This document shows positions 17,201 to 27,743 of a stretch of DNA of 64,000 nucleotides, one piece after another. The position numbers and the translations under genes are program-made. Within the stretch, counting starts at the first letter, position 1; every line of letters starts with the position of its first letter. The stretch is from Pagrus major (lineage: Eukaryota > Chordata > Actinopteri > Spariformes > Sparidae). Below the pieces are notes generated by a model that was given only the letters and a program-made list of their open reading frames with translations, was not told the DNA's origin and searched no databases. The stretch lies in NCBI RefSeq assembly GCF_040436345.1, contig NC_133235.1, positions 21,972,660-22,036,659 on the forward strand. Direction: 5' to 3'.

Positions 17201-18330
17201 TCACGCACACTTGGCATTAGTTTACACCTTATTTCTTTTACATCTCAGGGTAATATATGATTTTTGTTCACCATTTTCATGGCTTTATTGACAGTGCAGA
17301 GGTAGATTGACAGGAAAAGGGATGAGAGAGGGGGGGGACACCGGAAGTCAGTCACAGTTGAGGGTGCCGAGGGGTCGGTCTGCATAATAATGACATAATG
17401 GGGCGCAACATTCATGTTTTTGCATTAACTTGAGTGGCCAGGATGACATGAACTGACAATAATTTACAACATTTTGAGTACGCTTTGCACTAAAGCAGAG
17501 GGCAAACTTAAAAACCAACATAGCACAGGTCAAAGCAGCTTCATCAAGTACAGTCAACAACAGCAGGGAGGTGAAGAGGGAGAGAAAGACCCCAGACTCC
17601 TTTAAAAAAAAAAATAAACTGAGTTTTTGAGTGAGGAGAAACTTTATAAACTTTGTGAAATGCTGTCAATGACAAATTCTTAATCATTTGGGCCTTCTTG
17701 TATATTTGGCATATGTTTAAGCCTCGTTTTGGGGTGCTGCAGCCTCATGAGCACCCCAAGTTCACGCATCCATGGCCGGATTCGAACCCGGGGCCGCTGT
17801 GGCGAGGACACAGCCTCAGTACAGTACATGGGGCTCCCCAAAACTTATACAAAAACTTAAAAACACAACTAAAAAGTCTTCTCATAGCAAAATGATTATA
17901 TTATTGTAGTCCATAAATTATAAATAAATAAATGCGCAGTCTCTTTACGCAACATTATCACCATCCATTGTGCCAATGCTTAAATCTCCCCTATAGTTTG
18001 ACTTGTTGGCTATAAAGTTTTCCCACATCCTGTATTTTAGGGAAATAAATACGAGGAGGAAATAAAGACAGAGCTTTACGGTCACATAAACACGGTCAGG
18101 ACTCATTTACTTCTGATCCCGCTGTTTTAACTGTGCCAACACGCACAAACGCATCCCGATGATCTCAAACGCAACACGGCAGAGGTGCCACACCTGTTTG
18201 AGATCACTTATTCAGCTCGATAATCACTCTGAATTCAACAATGGTGAAAAGGCATGTCGGGTCGTTCTTCACTCACCGTTAGGACGACGGCCAGTAGAAT
18301 AAACACGGCGCATTTCAGCAGAGGAGCCAT
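11295..18330 (-). CDS. dsg2: desmoglein (desmosomal cadherin), 14 coding exons, 1101 aa
   Basis: Type I membrane adhesion protein of desmosomes. Exons in coding order: 18330-18277, 17117-16995, 16492-16337, 16237-16096, 16005-15845, 15572-15438, 15325-15140, 15041-14770, 14672-14530, 14441-14220, 13668-13432, 13097-12970, 12840-12502, 12302-11295. All have GT-AG introns; the joined length is 3306 nt, in frame. Signal peptide about 1-18; short propeptide ending RRHKR (32-36); mature chain begins Glu-Trp, giving the adhesive Trp2. EC1-EC2 and EC2-EC3 linkers carry LDINDN (135-140, 244-249); EC4 ends near VEDSNDH (472-478), followed by the membrane-proximal domain. Transmembrane about 593-622. 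The catenin-binding segment (about 785-826) includes AGSVGCCS and [13 protein letters not shown] further 275-residue tail, rich in Gly, Val, Gln and Ser, marks it as a desmoglein rather than a desmocollin. Length is close to human DSG2 (1118). The symbol is by overall resemblance; mammalian DSG1-4 may have split after the fish lineage. It is divergent with the desmocollin gene. Confidence 0.93.
17278..17340 (-). mobile_element. SINE tail fragment in desmoglein intron 1
   Basis: CATGGCTTTATTGACAGTGC followed by GAGAGAGGGGGGGACACCGG resembles, in reverse, the 3' part of a common teleost tRNA-derived SINE (C/T-rich body, then AATAAAG-containing tail). The matching head lies about 430 bp to the right, so this may be one element split by later insertion. 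Confidence 0.5.
17769..17838 (-). mobile_element. tRNA-derived SINE head in desmoglein intron 1
   Basis: Read on the minus strand it starts GGGGAGCCCCATGTACTG, continues GAGGCTGTGTCCTCG and carries a B box GGGTTCGAATCC. This is the head of a SINE common in teleosts. It does not fold as a complete tRNA. The adjoining stretch has a perfect 10-bp inverted repeat TTGGGGTGCT / AGCACCCCAA (17729-17738, 17750-17759). Confidence 0.65.
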
Positions 18331-18508
18331 CGGCTTCAGAAAGAAAAGAAAAATGTTCCCGTTGAAGTGAAATCGCGTCAAGTTGAGTCTGATCTGAAGT
18401 CCTGCCTCGGTCTCGTACAAGACTTTGACCCTTTTGAGGGGTAGGGACTTTTACAGCGATAGGCGGTTCCTCTCTCGGGTTGATTGCTCACCAGCCACTG
18501 CTGATAAC

Positions 18509-18512
<4 letters not shown>

Positions 18513-18555
<43 letters not shown>
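18513..18555. repeat. (GA)n microsatellite upstream of the desmoglein start
   Basis: Nearly pure AG dinucleotides, about 180 nt upstream of the desmoglein ATG, therefore in or near its 5' UTR or promoter. Read in the gene's sense it is (CT)n. Confidence 0.85.
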
Positions 18556-18557
<2 letters not shown>

Positions 18558-20159
18558 AAAACACAAAGAGGCGGTGTGTCCACTTTGTGCATAGCTGTGT
18601 GTAGTCTATTGTCTCAGGCAGAGAGGGAAGAAAAAGGTAGACTGGACCGAGAGGAAGTCCACTCCAGAAGTGAGTGGGATCTAAACAAAGGCAGAGACAG
18701 ACATGCTTTTGTTGTGACTGTGGAGCCAGAATGCTGAAAATAAAGTTGTTTTTGTCAATGAGAAGATAAAATGTCCCTCACTTTATTTATTTATGATTTT
18801 GATATTCAGCTTTTAAAAAAACAAAAATGTCTTGGGAGTGCTTTTGGATCAACTTTCTCACTCATCTGTAAAACTTCCCCCGTGCCTGTGACATTCCCAA
18901 GTAGTGCATCTGTGTTTCTGGGGTCACCACACTTTGGACTGCCAGAGACAGAGAGGGGGGGGGAGTGAGAGAGTGTGTGTGTGTGTGTGTAAATATTGGC
19001 ACAGTGTGTGAGTTTGTGTTGCCAAGTTACATGAAACTTTCACTCCCCGTGTCCAAAGGTGTGTGGGAGAGGACATGATCTTGTCTGATTGGACCCATTT
19101 CTTCCGCAAAAAAAGGAATTGTAGTGAAGTTATCTAACAGCAAATCTCACACTGGGAGTCTGCAGCCCTTGTGTCGTCTGTTTGTACACTTTTTCAGAGA
19201 GCGGTTGTTTTGTGATCGACAATTTTATCGCTCCTCATTCATGGCTCTCTCTCAGCAGTATGAGCACAAAGGTGAATGGGCGGTTTCGATGGTGGCGTAT
19301 GACAAATACAAGGGTTGCATGTCAGAGAAAAGGTGGCTGGACTCGTGCTTGTGCCGAGATTGAAGCTACCAAGTTTCTTAGTCATGGTATCCTAGATTTA
19401 ACAGAGATTAAACAAGATAAAAGATCAACAAAAGATTACAACTAGAAACCAGCCACAACACCAGCATGTTGACATTTCGAGCTGTGCATACTAGTCACTA
19501 CAACATAATTACACAAGTGCTCAGTGCTGATGAGTCGGATTACGTTTATCTTCAATCTCGACTGCACACCTGTAAAGTTTCCTCCAAACCACTTCTGTGA
19601 TAGTTCCCCCGCTACAACAGGTGTCTCCACGACCACATTTCCAAGATTCACAAAGTCAAAAACTTCAATTTTTGGTTGCGTACATTCTGAAAATGCAGCA
19701 GAGCATGTTTTTACCACAACATGAACCAGGGTGTGTCGTATGTGTGTCCACTTTGAGTGACCAAACTGCTTTTACAGGATTCACGCGTCAACATTGCTGT
19801 AAAAACCGCCAAGCTGTTTGCTGTCGTTACCGACCGATACGTGCCTACGCTGGGGTATCGGTGCGGTGTATTAGTCAGGATATTTTCTCAGGCATTAGTT
19901 GCAGCCCTTTAATGAATGAGTCCATGACATGAGAGCTGAATTAAAAACTAATATAGATGATACAGATCAAGAATAAATTGTGTATCTGTTAGTTTAATCT
20001 GACAGGTTTATGGTGTGTGCCTCTTTAAAACTAATGCAGCTCTACAATAAATCCTCCTTTTGTTGAAACTCTTTTTAAAAGGTGTTGACTCAACTCTCGG
20101 GTCATTTTGGGGATGCTGTCAAATTGTGTTATAACGAGATGAGAAGCCTAGTCGTCTGA

Positions 20160-20495
20160 AAGAACATGTTAACGTCTCATACATATCAATAGACATTATA
20201 TTGCAATATTTTTGGGCTTTATCTTGACACACTTTATAAACTGCTAGGAGTGGGAGATCCGACAATATTGTAGAGATGACTATTGGTTCCTTCATAATAA
20301 AATATTAACACAATGAGATTTTTGCTCAATAATCATCAATAATGCGGATTCAATGACCAAGTGGGTAAAGGCAAGTATTGAAACAAGTACAGTCTGGTAA
20401 GTTCAGGAAAAATGGCATCACTTTACTGTCATGCAGCCTTTATAAACAGGAAACACTTGTGACATATCATAATCTAATCTAAGACCTCACCACCA
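20160..20495. mobile_element. degenerate teleost interspersed repeat
   Basis: Blocks such as GTCTGGTAAGTTCAGGAAAA, CATCACTTTACTGTCATGCA and GACCAAGTGGGTAAAGGCAA resemble a short non-coding repeat I know from many teleost genomes. The ends are not clear and no target duplication could be defined. Confidence 0.45.
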
Positions 20496-21150
20496 GACAG
20501 CTCAAGGCAAGACTGTAAGCCGAGAGTTGATGGCCTTTGTGATATGTCGGAGAGAAAATGAAAAGAAGCTTGTTGCTGCTTGATGCACTAATCTAGTCTC
20601 CATGTCCTGTCTAGTTAGACAAAACCAAAGACGGACAGTTATGGGCATGTGTGGAGACGAAGACGCTTTTAAAGCCACCACTCAGAGGTTTGCCAATTTT
20701 GTGGACATAAACCCGAATATGTGCTCAGATTACATGAGAGCGGACTTTCTCATCAGGAAAGGAGGGGTGGTAAGACCCTATGCGCAACCTTGTCACACAA
20801 CATAAAACTGAAAACTAAAAAATGTAAAGTTTATACATTTGACTGGTTGGCAGAAATGTATAATGCCACAATTAATGGAAACATGTTTTATATAAACACG
20901 TGTGTCAACACCTCTGTTTATTAAGACAGGAGTTTATCCAGCTGTTGTAGTAGGCTGCTCCCAGGTGTGCCTCTCCTGAATTAACAAGTAAATTACTGTA
21001 TGTTTCGTCATGCTTGATGTCACTTTCACAGAACCAAGTACTACACATTACTCAATAATAATCAGGTGGCCATTACTCACATCATTCTCGAAAAAGACGG
21101 CACTCAGCAATCTGTCTCACCCAAACATGAACTGAAACACATGACGCGCA

Positions 21151-21211
21151 CACTCCACCCTGCCTATCCCTGGCGCTCAGCCAACGGGAGTGGAGAGGGA
21201 AGGGTGGAGTG
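21151..21211. promoter_or_regulatory. inverted CCACCC pair (11-bp perfect arms)
   Basis: CACTCCACCCT (21151-21161) and its exact reverse complement AGGGTGGAGTG (21201-21211) flank a 39-nt spacer, with extra partial pairing (ATCCCT / AGGGA) inside. CCACCC is the core of KLF/SP GT-boxes, and KLF4 and KLF5 act in epithelia. It lies between two epithelial adhesion genes. Function is inferred only. Confidence 0.25.
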
Positions 21212-22695
21212 CATTATGCACTCAGAAAACTTTCTTACCTCAGGGACACATATGTCGTCGTCATAATCTGATTGGAAACGCTCTGCTGTCGCACATTTCG
21301 TCTGAAAACACCTGTCATGTGCCCTCTGGCATTGACACCAAACAGCACACCTTTCTTAAGCAGGCTTTGATCCAAGTTGAATGTTATAATGACGCTGAAA
21401 GACATTTTCTGCAGAAACACACACTTCCTACTAACTGCACTTCTCAGGAAAAATAAAAGGAAATAAAATTGAGCAATTCTGTTATTTACAGGATCTTACA
21501 ACTATCAGCTGTGGCTCATTTATTCTAGTGAGTGTACAGTGTGGGAGACAGAGGTCAGACTTAGTGTCACCAGGAGAAAGAGTAGAAACATTAACGGGTT
21601 TACATGTGCGCTTGTGTGCAAACACTAAAGCCTGAGCACGACAATAATTCACTTTCATTTCAGCTTTGGGAGTGACAGGAGGGTATTTTACTCAGTCTGT
21701 TTTACATTTGCCGTGCAGCCTCTCAGCCCAAACAGCCTTTTCGTTTACGTCCACGCCCATGGCTCACACGTCTTCCTGACATTTTTCTCACCTTTCCTGT
21801 TGCAGCCCCCACGTACTGTACTCTGGCTTCCTAAACAACACCCCCTCCCCAGCACAGTAGATGCAAGTTGGATGCCTTTAAGGACACAGACCTCATGTTG
21901 CTGTGGCTGTTGACCGCCCTCACTTTTTTTTTTTTATCAGCAGTTTATAGAGATAGAGATTGCCTCGCTGTGGGAGAAGAGCCTCCTCCACAGCAGGCTT
22001 CATTCAGCAGCACATTCCTGTGGTGTTAAGTGAGGAGCCCGATTGTGTTCCTCCTGCCCTGAATGCTTCACTGGAGCTGCAAGACAAGAGAGGAGGAGGC
22101 ACAAGGGGGTCCATCTGCTTACCTAAGGTGGATTTCTCAGACCAGAATGTCCTGTAAAACAAGCAGACACATGCAATTACCTAATACCTGGACACAAATC
22201 AATGCAATATCCCTATAAAAGTGGGTTTTAAAGGCTTATTTTTTTTGGATCTCATGTGGCAGAGCAATAACTCTCCCATGAGAAATTATATGGTGTGCAG
22301 CTTTTTTGTTTTGGTGTCTTGCAACATTCAACAGTTGATTCCAGCTGGAGGAATATGTGAGCAATGTGTCCCCCTGCTGGCAGAAAAAAAATGAAATATA
22401 TATATGTGCAAAAACTTTGAGGGAGTGTTGGGTGCGTTGAGCATACCGCTTTGTAAGGTGCTTCGCCCGGAGGCTCTCACAGTCCAGTCTGGGTGGGGCA
22501 GTCCCTATCAAGGTGTGTCCTCTGTGTTCTGACTCACCGTCGGTAGCAGCTATCACAGTCCTGCTGGGTAGGGAGTGTGGGAGTACACCACTTGTTAATT
22601 TTGAGTTTTTAACACCGACGCTAATTCTTCACCTCTCACTTTGAGGTCGGTAAACCTCCGGTGAGTTTACAGCCAAGAGGAGTTTGTCAAAAAAA

Positions 22696-25600
22696 ATGGC
22701 GAGTGTTTTATTTTTGAACATCTGCCTGCTGCTGGTGAGTGCTTCCACTTTTTGTTTTATGTCCTTTAAAAGTATCAAATGTGGCGTTTAAGCTCTTTTC
22801 CCCCCCCCTTTTTACCTTGTTTCCTGTCAGTAGTAAGTAAAGAGGAGTGCGGTTATTTTTGTAATTAAGGGGGAGCTTTGGGTACATTTCTACGCAGTTT
22901 TTATTCGATTAAAACTCTCCATCGACCTTTCTCCAGGTCCTGTCCGCCGCGGAGTCGTGTTTTCTCCCGCAGTCTCTCTACGTACATGTGCCACAAACAG
23001 TCGAGGCCGGACGACACATCACACAAGGTATATATTACTTTTTTACTCTTCCTCTCCCACATTTTACTCTTCCTCCTTCACATTTTTTCACCCCCTTTTC
23101 TCGTGTTTTTCAGTGAATCTCGCCGACTGCGACGGCAAATCAACGCTCTTATCCGTGTCGGACCCGAGTTTTACAATAAACAGTAATGGAGAAATAGTAG
23201 CGCTGCAGTCTGTGTCCGTGTCGGCGAGAGGGCAGACATTTTCTGTGGAGGCTTGGGACAGCACAGGACACAAGCGTGAGATGGAAGTTCACCTTATCCG
23301 CGATGCAATGCAGCAACGGAAGGTAAGACAAGGGGATTGTGTCCTCCTACAGGTCTTTATGTTGCTGGATCTTTGTCTTTTTCCTGATCTGGTCGCATGT
23401 CTCAGCAGAAAGGAGGCCAAGGCTTACTGAGGCGCTTCAAGAGGCGGTGGAGCCCCCCAACCTTTCATATATTGGAGGAAGTTGATGGATTTTATCCAAA
23501 AGACATTGAAAGGGTAAGATTGTCTTTTTTCCCACCCTAGATTAACTTTATTCACACACCCAGACACACCTGTTAATCATGACATGACTTTCAGATGACT
23601 TTCTGCAGTGATTAATCTCTTCAGTGTGTTTGTACCTGCCTGTAAGAGATTGTCAGCCAGGTATGAGTTTTATGAGAAAAGATATTTATCTCAGAACACA
23701 TTGTGTTGCGCAACTTTTATTATTATTATCATCATCAGTTAGAATGATGCCTAAAAGAACGAGTTTGTTTTTAGGTTGAACAAATGTGTTATTATAATTT
23801 CAGTCCTGTATTCAGAGGTGGGAAGTACAAATACTTTGTTACTGTACTTGAGTAGATTCTTCAGGTATCTAGTACTTCACTTGAGTTGCCAAATTTACTT
23901 TTACTCCCCGCATTTTAAAACAGATACCTGTACTTTCCACGCCTCACAATGTGAGAACATGCTCGTCACTTTAGTTTAATGCTTATGAGAAGGATTCATC
24001 GATTATTTGCTACTTTTTACCAACCCGAAATGTCGCATTTTATGTCTCAACAATCAACTATCTTTCTGGTGCGTTTACAAAAACAACTCAGACAAATCCT
24101 ACTGATTCTACCTTTTTAGGTTTAATAGTCTTTGAATTATACTAATATGACATGAGCTTCAGTTAGCTTTGCACAGAAATGCCTGTACTTTTGCCACCTC
24201 TGCCTATATTTTTTTAATAACAGTAACACAGTGTTATTACATTTTCTATAAACACTAATATGGCAGAATTCAATACCCTATTCAAATGTCCATGCTGTAA
24301 TAGTTGTCAATTTTCACAGCGTGTTATACCACCGCAATCCTAATTGGAATCTGCCTAAATGGGTTTCCTTAACTTTGAGAGATGATTTATGAATAACAGA
24401 ATCTGTGTGCAACTGTTTACTTGTATCTCTTTTAATCATTTATTTTCTATTTTTTTTTAGATTGCTTCAGATACAGAAGCCAACTACAGTGTTTACTACA
24501 GCTTCAGTGGACCTGGTTTCGATGAGTATCCAACGGGTGTGTTCGAACTTGACCGGGTGACAGGGATGTTAAGGGTGCTCAAGAAGGTTGATCGTGAGGA
24601 GATTAATTCATTTACAGTGAGTGTGAACTAGGCCTGAAACCAGCTATTGTATTCCTCGCCGATTAATCTGACGAGTATTTCCCTCAAAGACTTGATTAAT
24701 CGTTTGGTCTATGAAATTAACCAGTGGACTTTTTTTTTTCTCTAAACAGTTAGTGACCAGAGTGACCGACCAAAGAACAGGAAAGGAGACAGACAAGCCT
24801 TTGCCCATCACCATAGAGGTAGACGACATTAACGACAACGCTCCGACATTCGTTGGCCAGCTGCAGTTCAGTGTGCCAGAGCAAAGCAAAGCAGGTGAGG
24901 AGTATGAAAATATACACCAGAAATTCTGTGGTGTTTGACGTTCCAAGTGTGAATGACGCTCCATGACCATGTTTTAAACCACAGGTACACAGGTGGGCTT
25001 GGTGAACGCTACAGACCGAGACAAAATAGGGACCGATCACGTCAAGATCAGATATACTCTCTTGTCTGGATCAGACCTGTTTGCCATCCACCCAGAGACA
25101 GGTGTCATCACTACAAAAACCAACACCCTGGACAGAGAGGTGAGCGCCATCGAATCCGTGATTGACTTATAAATACGATGGTATAAATGCTTTATCATGG
25201 CCTCTTGCGTCATCATAACATCTTGCTTAAATTTTCATGTATCATTTTGTCATGTTTCTTTCTTTAGACAAAAGACAAGCACATGGTGATAGTACAAATC
25301 AAAGACATGAACGGTGCAAACAATGGTCTGTCCAACACCGGAACAGCAACCATTACTTTGACTGATATCAACGACAACCCACCGACTTTCACAAAAACAC
25401 CTGTAAGTGATCAGCAGTTACACATCTGGAAATAATGTCTTTAAGTGTGGTGTCAATTAGGCCTGTCACAATAATTATATTATGGACTTATCGCACATAT
25501 TTTATTGTACATATTTTAGGTACATGACCTCGATCACACTTGCCCGATGAGTTTACATGCAATTTGTGTCAACAAGGGCCCAAGAGTCCATTTTATTCCC

Positions 25601-27671
25601 TTTTTATTGTTTTTTATTTTTTATATTTGTTTCACATTGGGACAATATATTGTCTAACAGAAGTAGTTATTGTGACAGGCCTTTTAACACAACAGGTGTC
25701 AATTTATAGAAAGTCTTTGTTATCACTGTACAGGGCATTAAACCAATGTGTTTTGAAGCTGTTTGACAAAAAAAAAAAAAATGGATGTCTAATTTAAGTG
25801 TTTTCACTTTTTGTTTCCCTCAGTACAAAGCCACTGTCAAAGAAAATGAAAATGATCAACTTATCCTACGAATTCCCGTTGAAGATAAGGATCTGATAAA
25901 CACTCCAAACTGGATCTCTAAGTTCATCATAACTAAAGGAAACGAGAATGGAAATTTCAGAATCGATACCGACCCCAAAACAAACGAGGGGCTTCTGTAT
26001 GTCACGAAGGTGAGTACGATTTTTCCTTTTTATGGAAAGCCAAGACCTATATCACAGCATTTGTATTTACAACACAATCCCTCCCTGTTTTTCCAGGGCT
26101 TAGATCATGAGAAGAACAAAAAAATAACGCTTGAGATCATGGCACGTAATGAAGCTGACCTGAGCAGCACCAACGCCCAGTGGGAGTCCATCCCTGTGGA
26201 TGTGACTGTCACCAACGTCGACGAGGGTCCACAATTCACAGCTCCTACCGTTACCTTCACTGTCAAAGAGAACGTACCGAACGGCACGCTGATAGGAAGT
26301 TACACAGCTGTAGACCCGGAGTCCCAGAATAGCAACGGCATCAGGTGAGCCATCTTACTTAGTAACAGTAACAGACAGAATTGCAGCTAATCCTGAAGAC
26401 CCCAGCTATATTTTCTGTTACTCCTCTCAAACACTGGAGGGCAGACTTTCACTGCTGAATGGAAGAATGTGCTGCTAATACACAAGTACTTTTTCTCCCT
26501 TGTTTCTCAGTTATTACAAGGTCACAGACCCAGCCTCCTGGATCAATGTGGACAAGAACAGCGGAGAGCTGAGGGTTGCAAACACAATTGACAGAGAGTC
26601 ACACTTCGTCCAGGATGGAAAGTACAACATCACCATGAAGGCTGTTGATGCCAGTAAGTTTGTACATTTCCTCTTCCGTTGACTCCACACAGCTGTTACT
26701 TTAATCACCCAAAAAAATGCATGTATATTGCTTAGAGCTCAAGTTTACCTCCTGTGCTTTCATAACACTGCTAAGCCTTATATAACCACTGGACTGATAA
26801 AGAAACCACAGGCTTCAAACGTGCGCTGTTATCTTATTCTTTACCACATCTCTTACCTGGTTTCATATTTGGCGATACCCATCATACTGCCACCAAGACA
26901 ACTGTGGTTTGAGAAGGTGTTGTGTTTACAAATGGAATAACCACTGACGACACCTTTGTCAGCTCCACACCTTTCAATGGTATTGTTACACCAGCGGAAG
27001 ATTATAGGGGACATCAGCTCCACCCTTACCAGTATCTGTCTGAACAAACTGCCAGCTATGTTCTGACTAGTTGTATACAGTGACTCACAGTTGTTTGGTG
27101 GAAATTGGGCTTATCTCAGCATATCAGAGTTTCACATTTCCAGGGAAATGACAAGTGTAGTTCCAGCACAACTAGGTCCATCGGTTTTTTTCTCTGTACT
27201 GACAATTACTAATGTAATTCTGATGTATTTCAGGCTCCAAGACAGGCACAGGAACAGTGATCATTGTGGTGGAGGATGAAAACGACAACATGCCAAAGGT
27301 CCCCGGTGGTTCCTCCCTGGTGATTTGTGAGAAGCCGGGAGAGCTTGGCTCTGTGATTGTTGTGGCTGAAGACCCCGACCAGGCCCCCTATTCTGCCCCC
27401 TTTAGCTTTAGTCTTACATCTAATAATGATGGCATATGGTCGTTGACACCATTTAATGGTAGGTGGTTGCATATTTACCCATTTGATCTATGTTTGGTAA
27501 AGAGCTGCAGTTAGTTTTGTTATTGGACCTTTTGGATAAAAACTTTTTGTATATCAGATACTCACACCATGTAGCCTCGAATAGTGACTCAAGTTGACAG
27601 GAGACATGTTTAACAACAGCAGAACATTACTGAAAAAGCTCTGCAAGACGTGTTCAGGACTCACACAGTAT

Positions 27672-27743
<72 letters not shown>

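Larger units (their letters stand above)
18331..22695. promoter_or_regulatory. divergent intergenic region between desmoglein and desmocollin
   Basis: This 4.4 kb lies between the two start codons, so it must hold both 5' UTRs and promoters. No TATA box is obvious next to either start. It contains a (GA)n run close to the desmoglein start (18513-18555), a GT run near 18975, an old interspersed repeat (about 20160-20495) and an inverted CCACCC pair (21151-21211). No further exon was recognised. Promoter function is inferred from position only. Confidence 0.5.

Noticed and set aside
17769-17838. tRNA gene on the minus strand
   Set aside because: Only the B box and part of a tRNA-like head are present and no cloverleaf forms. 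The flanks match a SINE.
22650-22670. GTAAAC...GTTTAC inverted hexamers just before the desmocollin start
   Set aside because: Hexamer arms this short are expected by chance. They probably lie in the 5' UTR and nothing else supports a site.
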